A DNA stretch of 64,000 bases. Source: Cystobasidiopsis lactophilus (taxonomy: Eukaryota; Basidiomycota; Agaricostilbomycetes; Agaricostilbales; Chionosphaeraceae). This document shows positions 55,638-64,000 of this stretch, piece after piece. The notes beneath the pieces are model-generated. The model did not search any database. It was not told the DNA's origin and saw nothing but the letters and a program-made list of their open reading frames with translations. The first letter of the stretch is position 1, and every line of letters starts with the position of its first letter. Where the stretch lies: the NCBI GenBank assembly GCA_001599975.1, contig BCIO01000006.1, positions 1,297,587 through 1,361,586 on the forward strand, written 5' to 3'. The position numbers were made by a program, and so were the translations under genes.

Positions 55638-57191
55638 TCAAATGGACAGATAGGATGGACAGCGCACCTTTACATGCTTATCCTTGTGCTTGAGGAGTTC
55701 GTGGACGGCATCCTCGACCATGTTCTCCAGTTTGACCTTGCGAGTGATCACGCCCTCGAGGTTGATCTTGCCTTCTGAGACCGCCTTGATCACCTCGAGA
55801 TAGTCTACGTCGGTGTAAGCGATGCAAGGGAAGACGCCAATCTCTCTGCAAGATCGGCCGTATCGTGAGTTCAGGGGCAGCGAGCCAAGGCAACCGAAGA
55901 ACACCCACTTCCAGTTGAGCGTGCTGATGTCTACCGGCACGTTCTCAGAATACATGGCGACCGAGACGATCTTGCCCTTGCGCCGGGTGACCTTGATGGC
56001 AGTGTTGATCGACAAGCCGGACGCCACGCCAGCGCAGTCGAAGGTGACATCGACGCCATCTGCAAACTGAGCGCGGATGATCTTCTCGACGTCTTCCTTG
56101 ATGGGGTCGATGATCGTGTCCGCTCCAGCGGCTTTGGCTCCCTCAGCGCGTTTGGCTGCTGGCTCCACACAGAAAATGTGGCTGCGGATCGTCAAGCGCC
56201 GGTAAGAACGATGGTCATTCGACGCAGAGCCAGACACGCACCCAACACCGACTGCCTTCAGGCAACGCAGTACCAGAGCTCCGACTGTGCTTTGGCGTGA
56301 GACGAGCATTCGCGTGTGGGTGGCGTTCGAATCACTTACTCGGGCCGCCTCCCAAAACACAGACGCTCTCTCCCTTCTTCAATCCACCAGCTTTAACAGC
56401 GTGCCAGGCTGATTGGACCGTCAAACCCGCACAGGAAGGATAAGGCCAGACGGGTGGACTGACCAACTGAAAGCGGCTCGATCAGCGCTCCTGCATCCAA
56501 TGGCACATTATCGGGTAGGACGTAGGCGTTGTTGCCTTTGATGGCGGCAAACTGGGCAAACCCAGCTCCCGTGCCGTGATGCGCTCCTGCGCGGTGGCGA
56601 GCGTGAGACTGTTTTCCTGCGAGGGTGCGGAATATCGGAACATACCGTAGTAGGCCGCCTTCTCGCAGAGGTTTTCGCCGTCGCTCTTGCAATACTGGCA
56701 GTTCTGGCAGCCGACCGGTGGGCGAACGGCGACCTTTTGGCCGACCTGAAACTTTTGCTTGTACTTGGGCCCGATCTCGACCACCGTGCCGGAGAACCTG
56801 CGGCCACCAAGGCGTGATGAGACATCGCCCTTGCTTAATCTAAGGGAGCTCCTCACTCGTGACCCCAGAACAGAGGTGGGACGACACCAGTCAGAGGGTG
56901 GGCTGTAGGTTCTGTCTCAAGAGGGGACCTCGGCGACATGAAAGAGAGCCAACACCTACGATTCTCCTTGGTCGGGTAGGTAGTAGGTCCATGCTCGTAC
57001 TCGTGCAAGTCCTGGGAATGAACTCAGAATTGGTTCTTCGATGTGGGACAAGCACTCACACTTCCGCAGATGCCCCCAAAGCCGACCTTGATCAAAACCT
57101 CGTCCTCTCCACACGGTGGGATCGGCACGGTGTCCAGCCGCACATCATGAGCGGTGTAATAGCGCATGGCGAGCATATCTTTGGCTGCCAT
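55638..57191 (-). CDS. zinc-dependent (R,R)-butanediol dehydrogenase-like / polyol dehydrogenase
   Basis: Complement of 55638..55843, 55895..56181, 56242..56284, 56340..56408, 56464..56586, 56646..56797, 56857..56902, 56960..57011, 57060..57191; 369 aa. Catalytic zinc region GGICGSDLHEY and GHEFSGTVVEIG; structural zinc C-x2-C-x2-C-x7-C (GCQNCQYCKSDGENLC); acid EP in GALIEPLSVAWHAVKAGG; Rossmann VLGGGPIGALVLRCLKAVG. Order and spacing match Bdh1/sorbitol-type medium-chain dehydrogenases. The C-terminus is uncertain: a GTGCGC donor after VK at about 55667 could splice to a TAA 70 nt on, removing the last residues. The substrate is not predictable beyond a vicinal diol or polyol. Confidence 0.87.
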
Positions 57192-57955
57192 GATGGGGAT
57201 CTAGCCTGGGCGCGGGCGCGTTGTCAAATGAAATTCGAGGCGCGAGCTGAGTCTAATGAGTCCCAAATCTCGGTCGGAGCCTCCTCTATATGACGGTTGA
57301 TGGTAATAAAGAGCACAGGAGGCGGAGGTACGAGAGCAAGAAGGGAGGAATCACTTTCGATGGCAGTCTCCGCTCGAGAAAGTGGCGCGTAGTGGCGGAG
57401 GGGAAGGCTCGGCAGCAACCGAAAGGCAAGCGCGACTCTGTGTTGTGAGCGAAGCAGGAGATGGACGAGATGGCCGTGCGTGGAGAAGACTGCTTGAACG
57501 CTGCGAGCGCCGAAGACGTCGGACAGCGCTGAGCTCGAGCAAGATTTGAAGCGCTTTCGGGCTTGAGGGGTCGATGCGCGAGTCCATTGAGGAGGTTGGC
57601 GGGGCTAGTGTATTGAGAGGAGTGCGAATGAGGCGAAGGTGGCGCCTGAAGAGAGACGGAGTCATGGGCCGAAAGCAAGAGGGGTGGATGAGGTCCAAGT
57701 TGCCGTGGCGGTGGCAAAAACTGAGGACGGCCACAACCCTCTCTTCCACTCTAGACCCAGCTGACTGCGCTTCTCAAAGCGAATAACGATAAGCTCAATC
57801 GAGGAGATGGGAAGAAGAGAGCGAAATTCAATTGCGCCACCGCCACCACCTGAAGAGTAGAGTGAAAAAGAGAAACCGAGTCTGGATAGCTTTAAGGTAC
57901 AAAATTGCAATGGTATATGAAAAGAGGAACTGTACAAAGGGCAGCACGAAATCGG
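57192..57955. other. intergenic with doubtful open frames
   Basis: About 765 bp upstream of the dehydrogenase start. Overlapping - strand frames (57286-57749) are Ser/Pro/Arg-rich in two phases at once, which argues for compositional bias and not a gene. It should hold the dehydrogenase promoter and the 3' UTR of the next - strand gene. Confidence 0.4.
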
Positions 57956-59934
57956 TCAACTAGGCCGGTTTCTCTTCTGCGGCAACTGCGATACTCGCTT
58001 TGAAAGAACATATTTCCCCAGGTCCTTTTCGACACGCTCCATAGAGCGCTTCAATTGCTCCTTGAGGTATGCCACAGGCTGACCATTGCCAGACTTAGAA
58101 GCATAAAAGGCGAAGTCGGTAAAGTGGCGCAACGCCAAAGCGACAAGGTGGCCGAAATCGTTTGGCTCGCCAGATTGGCCGGCTAACTTCGCTTCGGGTT
58201 GGCTTAACTCTTCTGACAAAGTTCGGAGGAACTGGTCCCCGACTTTGCCGTGGGCGCGCACAGCCAAGACAAACCAGTCCAGATAGATCTCGCCTGCAAC
58301 CTTCAAGTGAGCGTGGGCACGGAGAGCACGATGAGCTTACCGCGAAATTCGAGATACAAACTGGCGATATATTTGGACCAGGCAAGGTTGTCCTTTTTCT
58401 GGGCTTTGAGAATCTCTGCTTGGCGACGTTCCGACCTGTCGCTTTCCGGCCATTCTAAGTAAAGTGCTGGGGCGCACAAAGTGTTGAGAGAATCGAAGTC
58501 TTTTATCTTTCCAGCTTCCTTTGAGGCAGACACTAGCAGAAGCTCGCGGTCTGCAAAGGGGAGGCGGAAATGAGGCCAAGATAGGATCGACCCCGGGAGA
58601 GACTTCTTACAGGGGGCGGACGGTACAGCACCAGGGTGAAAGTGTACGTCGGTAAAGAAGTTTTGGATCTGGCCACGGACGTGGGGGCCCAGAAGTTCCA
58701 AAAAGTGAGAGAATTGGGTCTGCCGTGCCAGCTCCGCCTGAAGAAGCTTGCCTTGCCAGGCTTTGACGCTTCCGGCATCAGCATTTCGGAGCCTCAGCGT
58801 GCGCTTCGCCCATTCGTTGTGTTTGTCGGCGCGCTTGAGTGCCCGTTCATTTAAAAGGCGGGCAGCTGGTTCTAGTGGCAAAGAGGCTGGATCCCGGTTC
58901 GGCTCGTTCTTTACTTTCTCCATCTGATTAATGAACTTTTGAGCATTCTTTGCGTCGATGTGCAATTGCTGGGCGAATTGGCTAAGCGCATCAGACGATT
59001 GAATCATTTGAACAACTGTATCTTACCCTCGTATCCTCATAAATCTCGTACCCCATTTCCATAAGATATTTGTCCATCGGTCGGTAAAGACTCGGTCCCA
59101 AAATGCCCTCCAGAGCTGTGACATCCTGCCTATCAAGAGATGCCAGGGCGGGTTGAGGTGTTACGGCTTACACTCGTATTGGAATTGCTCATCGATCACG
59201 AGATTACAGGCTTGGTGTAGAAGTGCCTTCAGAATATCTTTGGGGTCATCGCTGGCTGAATTGACGCCGTGGCGGGCGAAATCTGTGCGCTTGCCACGTA
59301 ACCAATGACAGAAGCTGGGATCGCGCAAGCCGAGAGGTAGACCCTCGGAGATCGTGAACAATTTTCTGATCGCGAGCTCAAAGGTTTTCGCCGAAAGAGC
59401 GGGCTTCAAGTGGCCTGCTATTTCGAAGGCGATGCAGCTCGGGAAGTAGGAATCTTTCACAACGCTCTGTGCGCAATCAAGACCCGGCTCTGAGCTGTGG
59501 TGGACGCTCACTCACAACGAAAAGCGGTTGCTTGTAAAGCAGATCGCATAAGTTTTTGAAGGTTTTGTGCCGGCCTTTATAGTGAATTCGAGCTTCTGCA
59601 GTAGAGCATCAGTTTGGACAAGCGTTGGCAATGGATCCATTGAGCACGAACCGTTCAAATCGTGTAGGAGCTCGCGACCAACCATCGCAGTCTGATCACC
59701 CGTTTGTAGCGCATGCCATGCGCAAATTTTCCGTAGAGTCGTGGATGGTAGCTGCCGCGGCGGAATTTTGGGTGGATCCTTCTCTCCGGCGTATTGTTCG
59801 TACTCTATGGGGATGTTCTTTTTCTTCTCGGTTTCCTCCAGCTCAAGAATGACCGCTGCATAGACAGCGACAGCTTCCCCATATCTTCGCCAGTAGTTCG
59901 GGCCTGACTGGACGGGTTCTGGTTGAGCATCCAT
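57956..59934 (-). CDS. helical orphan protein, 572 aa
   Basis: Complement of 57956..58293, 58341..58550, 58611..58968, 59027..59129, 59174..59464, 59516..59934; all phases agree. Start MDAQPEPVQSGPNYWRRYGE. The sequence is helical with few low-complexity parts: ALLQKLEFTIKAGT, FELAIRKLFTISEGLPLGLR, GILGPSLYRPMDKYLMEMGY, RQLHIDAKNAQKFINQMEKV, RALKRADKHNEWAKRTLRLR, LAWSKYIASLYLEFRGEIYL. It has the look of a well-folded all-alpha protein (for example a tethering or scaffold subunit), but no family could be named. Intron 2 uses a GTGTAA donor at 59173. Confidence 0.65.
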
Positions 59935-60799
59935 ATTGCGGGGAGATGATGGCGAAAAAGGAATAAGAAGAGCGCAGGGGGGCCTGGCCGTGGCAACAAA
60001 GCAAAGAAGTGGCATCGCATGCCAAACAAAGGGTATTCTGAAATCTCCACAGAGCTTTTGGACAGGCTCGCCAACATAGGTCCATGCATTGAGCAACAAC
60101 CCCCAAAGGGGGCAACCAAAGCAAATTCGCTCCAAATCGCCCCCGAAAATCTGCCTCGGACAAAGGACATCGAGAAGGCGTTGAAACCGGACGACAGACC
60201 GAGGAGAACAGAGGCGCATTCTGTGACGACAGAGGCGAGGGGTATGGACTTGACGGAAAAGGCGCTGCCGTCCGGACAGTTTCAGAGACGTTGGGGCAGA
60301 AGGCGTTTGCACCTTAGGCGTTGGGGCAGGCCAGAGCGAGAGGCCCCCACCAGACGGCCTTGTAGTAAGCTCGACATTCGGTGGCATCAGTGGCGACCCG
60401 AGTCCGCGACGAAGGGGCAAGAGGCGAGAGTCGCCGCCAGCAATTCAGACACGATGACCAGTCTATCGAGCCCTAGCAATGTCGCCACCGTGAACAAAGT
60501 ATTTGAGAACGAAAGCACGGGCAATTGTCCAGGGCAATCACAAGTTAACAGCATGAGGCAGGCATGATTCAGGCTGGGCTCGACTCAATTTGAAGCGGTG
60601 AGGCAAGGGTCGAGGCATCCATCCAAGGTCGCTCTCTGACGGGGCCCAGCAGGCTCTCAGAGTCTTGAAAGGGATCATCAAGCATTCGCAGACCACAAAT
60701 CCAGAGGCAGCAGTGATCGCTCGGAACCAACCTGCGCCGTTGGCACTTTTGCCTGCGGACGTCCAACTTCTGAAGTCCCAAGCGGCGCCGGCCAACAAG
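59935..60799. other. divergent intergenic region before PRP6
   Basis: About 865 bp between two divergent starts. Open frames exist in both directions (for example 60019-60567 +, and the upstream part of 59512-60420 -) but lack domain signal. An alternative, longer N-terminus of PRP6 beginning upstream at 60665 is open but has no match to the usual PRP6 start. Confidence 0.4.
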
Positions 60800-63700
60800 A
60801 TGGCGCAGAAGGTAGACAAGTATGCCGTACGTGTCCCGCCCTTGCCCACGCAGCCCAGAGCTGAGCGAGCGCGACCATCACAGTTCCTCAAGATGCAGGC
60901 GCCACCGTCCTACGTCGCCGGCCTGTCTCGAGGTGCGGCTGGCTTTACGACCCGCTCAGAGTGCGTTCTTGTCCCCCTCTACTACTCATACAAGCTGCTG
61001 TATACTGACTGGGTCCGAGCAAACAGCATTGGGCCGGCTCGCGAGGTGTCGTCGACGGACGCTGGCGTAGGCAGAGACGCCAACGAAGGCGGAGGCGACG
61101 ACGACAATGAGCAGTTCCAGAACCCAGAGGAAGAGGGCGGCTTGTTCGCCGGCGAGGTGTACGACAAGGACGACGAGGAGGCCGACTCGATCTACGAGGC
61201 CGTTCAAGCCAAGATGAGCCAGCGGCGGCAGGCAAAACGGGACGCCAGGGAGCGCGAAGAGGAGGAGGAGTACCTCAGAGCCAACCCGCGCATCCAGGAC
61301 CGGTTCACGGACCTCAAGAGGGAGCTGGGCACGGTGACGGACGAGCAGTGGGAAAAGTGCGTGAGCTTCCTTCCCCTCCGCCCGGACCCTCGTGTGGCTG
61401 ACCCTCGCCCTTGTCTCCGCAGTTTACCTGAAGGCAGCAACTTGAGCGGCCAAAAGCGCAAAAAGACGGCCAAGAACGACTTCAAGACGTACGCCTTGCC
61501 GGACAGCGTGCTCATCTCAGGCCGGGACAAGAACGTCGTCGAGTCCTCCTTGGAAAACAAGCAGATGGTGCGTTTCATTTCATTGGCTTCCGATTCCAGT
61601 AGCGATGCTAACGGCAGCGTGGCGCAGACCGGAGGGTTCGAAACGCCAGCTGAAGACCTCGACTTTCGGGAGATTGGCAAAGCCAACAGTCAGGTGCTGC
61701 AAGTGCGCTTGGACCAGGTTCGTCTTAAGCTTCTCCTTTCGCTGCTGGGCGACGGTTTACCCTTCGGCGGACAGGTCAAAGACTCAGTGTCTGGAGCGAC
61801 CACCATCGACCCGAAAGGCTACCTGACCGACTTGGAGTCTGTCATCCACAAGACTGAAGCTGAAATTGGGTTCGTTTCTCCTTCATTCCATTGCGAATGT
61901 CTATTCATTGTCCATTACGAACAGTGACACCAAGCGCGGGCGGATGCTGCTCAAGTCTTTGACCCAGACCAACAAGAAGCACGCCCCCGGCTGGATCGCT
62001 GCGGCCCGGCTGGAAGAGTTTGCGGGCAAGATGCTCGCCGCCAGGAAGATCATCGCCGAGGGCTGCGACAACTGCCCGACATCAGAAGAAGTCTGGCGGG
62101 AGGCCGCTCGGCTCAATGTTTGTCGTTTCCCTCTATCTTTGACAGTAGCTTTGTCTAAGGGTGGCATTTTTGGTGAACAGGTCCCGGAAAGTGCCAAGAT
62201 CATCCTGGCACAAGCCGTTGTGCAGATCCCCACCAGCGTCAACATCTGGCTCGACGCAGCTGAGCTCGAGACCGAGGTGGCGGCCAAGAAGCGAGTGCTG
62301 CGCAAGGCGCTCGAGTACATCCCCACCTCTGTGAAGCTGTGGCGGAAGACGGTCAACCTCGAAGAGAACCCGTCGGACGCCCGAGCGCTCCTCCAGCGCG
62401 CCGTCGAGCTGGTCCCTCTTTCCGTCGAGCTTTGGCTCGCACTGGCCCGCATCGAAACGCCAGAAAAGGCTCAGGCGGTATTGAACAAGGCGCGGAAAGC
62501 GATCCCAACGTCGCACGAGATTTGGGTGGCAGCAGGCCGGTTGGCCGAGCAGCAAGGCATCAACTCGGGTACGGACAACTCGGCGCAGGTGGACGGCATC
62601 ATGGCTTCGGCCGTCTCTCGCCTCAAGTCCAAGGGTGTGGAGCTGCCGAGGGAAGACTGGATTCGGGAGGCGGAGAAATGCGAGGCTCAGGGCTCGATCC
62701 TGACCGCCCAAGCCATCATCAAGGCTGCCATCGCACAAGGGCTGGACGAGGACCAGCGACTCGAGACTTGGGTCGAAGATGCAGAATCGGCGCTGGCGAA
62801 CGGCCGAGTGGCGGTGGCAAGAGCCGTCTACACCTTCGCGCTGCGCGTCTACCCCATCAAGCAAGCGCTCTGGCGGAAGGCTGCCGACCTGGAAAGGGCG
62901 CACGGAAACAGGTATGAAAGTCCGCCTTGCAATCGTCGTTTGGTGGCGCTTACGTCGCGACCGTGTTTTCACAGGGACACGCTTCTGGGCGTCCTCAACG
63001 AAGCCGTGAAGAACTGCCCACATGCCGAAGTGCTTTGGCTCATGGCGGCCAAAGAGACCTGGCTGGCTGGCGACGTGCCCGGAGCGAGAGCCATTCTCAC
63101 CGAGGCCTTTTCCGCCAATCCGGAATCTGAGCAGATCTGGCTGGCGGCTTGCAAACTGGAAGCCGAGAATGGTGACCTCGGCGCGGCTAGAAAGCTCATG
63201 CTGCGCGCGAGGAAGGTGGCAGGCACCGATAGAGTGGGTGCCTTTTCCGTTTCAGCAGCCTTCATCCCTTCTAACGAGCCCTTTTCGGTTCAGATCTGGA
63301 TCAAGTCGGCCGTCTTCGAGCGGCTACACGGCTCGCGAGAGTCGGCCTTGGAGACGATCGACGAAGGTCTCAAGCTGTTCCCGACTACCGACAAGCTCTA
63401 CATGATCAAAGGCCAAATCCTCTCCTCCCCGCCTTCCCAGGACCTCGCAGCAGCGCGAGAGAACTACACCCTGGCCCTCAAGCGCTGCCCGCAGTCGGTG
63501 CCACTTTGGCTGTTGTCGTCGAGGTTGGAGGAGCAGGCCGGGCTGGCGATCAAGTCTCGTGCGCTGTTGGAGCGAGGGCGGTCAGCCAACCCCAGGAATG
63601 AAGAGTTGTGGTTGGAAGCAGTCAAGATTGAAGAGCGGCAGAGCAACGCTGCACAGGCTAAAGTGCTCATGGCTCGAGGTAAGACCCCACCTTTGTCTGC

Positions 63701-63955
63701 GTCATCTGCTCTCAAGCTGACTGGGGTGTGATCGCACAGCTTTGCAAGAATGTCCGACGTCCGGCTTGCTTTGGGCCGAGTCAGTGTGGATGGAGGGTCG
63801 GCAAGCACGCAAGACCAAGTCGGTTGACGCGATCAAGAAGACCAACAATGACCCGCGTGTCATCGTCGTCGTCGCCCGGATGTTTTGGACCGAACGCAAT
63901 ATCGCCAAGGCAAGATCCTGGTTCGAGAAGGCGGTCAACATCAATCCGGATTTGG
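60800..63955 (+). CDS. PRP6: U4/U6.U5 tri-snRNP factor PRP6 (3' end outside window)
   Basis: Exons 60800..60826, 60884..60960, 61027..61356, 61423..61567, 61628..61717, 61775..61869, 61925..62117, 62181..62911, 62975..63233, 63294..63678, 63740..63955, then a GTGGGT donor near the window edge. The PRP6 N-terminal signature is complete across introns: PSYVAGLSRGAAGFTTRSDI, GPAREVSS; then acidic DDDEQ, FTDLKRELGTVTDEQWE, and a long run of HAT/TPR repeats (APGWIAAARLEEFAGKMLAA, SVNIWLDAAELE, HEIWVAAGRLAEQQG, EVLWLMAAKETWLAGDVPGA, ARSWFEKAVNINPDLG). About 850 residues are visible; the family usually has about 900-950. It bridges U5 and U4/U6 in the spliceosome. Confidence 0.93.
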
Positions 63956-64000
63956 GTGGGTGTCCTTCTTTGTTTTTCGGTCGTTATTGAACTAACAAGC

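Noticed and set aside
57286-57749. Ser/Pro-rich - frames upstream of the dehydrogenase
   Set aside because: Two overlapping phases look equally open, which points to base composition and not to coding.
1-64000. Search by eye for tRNA genes, transposons, LTR or virus-like elements and CRISPR arrays
   Set aside because: No T-loop/anticodon cloverleaf, reverse transcriptase, transposase, terminal repeats or spaced repeats were recognised; a tRNA missed by eye cannot be excluded.

Overview
The window is fungal nuclear DNA, gene-dense (about 29 protein genes in 64 kb) and intron-rich. Most introns are 45-75 nt with GTRNGY-like donors and short CTRAY-type branch sites. GC is moderate (by eye about 55 percent). 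The set of families (Nud1/Cdc11 septation scaffold, CFEM protein, fungal M50B-like protein, GPR1/FUN34-like permease, Rpd3-complex Sds3/Dep1 protein) says fungus; the very high intron density with tiny introns suggests a basidiomycete, perhaps Pucciniomycotina. No species call is made. I saw no rRNA, tRNA, CRISPR array, transposon or virus-like element.

Layout. 1-3.5 kb: three single-pass membrane-protein genes in a row on the + strand; the first two are clear tandem paralogs and the first is cut by the window edge. 3.6-5.1 kb: STN1-like telomere-capping protein. 5.8-7.5 kb: two small unrecognised genes (-). 8.1-9.4 kb: ILV6 (+), followed by a decayed repeat field containing a partial copy of its own 3' end. 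10-12 kb: small orphan genes (-). 12.5-17.3 kb: SDS3/DEP1-like (-) and NOP12-like (+) from a 193-bp divergent promoter. 17.5-20.9 kb: a diverged paralog of the 10-kb small protein, a relic of the NUD1 5' end, and a helical orphan gene. 21.2-25.8 kb: NUD1. 26.3-26.9 kb: small secreted protein ending in HNEL. 27-31.3 kb: ILV3 (17 exons) and a PIG3-type quinone oxidoreductase (+). 31.4-32.9 kb: coiled-coil orphan (-). 33.7-37.1 kb: NUP98 (-). 37.5-40.2 kb: two secreted, probably GPI-anchored proteins (-), one CFEM. 40.7-44.6 kb: Baeyer-Villiger monooxygenase and NmrA-like protein (-). 45.1-49.5 kb: UTP22 (+) and PSF1 (-), overlapping tail to tail. 49.8-51.2 kb: M50B-like protein with 8- and 9-nt exons. 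51.6-60 kb: a Ser-rich orphan, a GPR1/FUN34-like permease, a zinc butanediol-type dehydrogenase and a helical orphan (all -). 60.8 kb to the end: PRP6, running out of the window.

Functionally this is mostly core housekeeping: branched-chain amino-acid synthesis (ILV6, ILV3), ribosome biogenesis (NOP12, UTP22), splicing (PRP6), replication (PSF1, STN1), nuclear pore (NUP98) and mitotic exit (NUD1), with surface proteins and oxidoreductases between. Exon joins below were derived by hand from donor/acceptor sites, reading-phase agreement and family alignment from memory; none was checked with transcripts. The most unusual features are microexons, several likely GC-AG introns, and a repeated pattern of partial gene duplications that decay in place.
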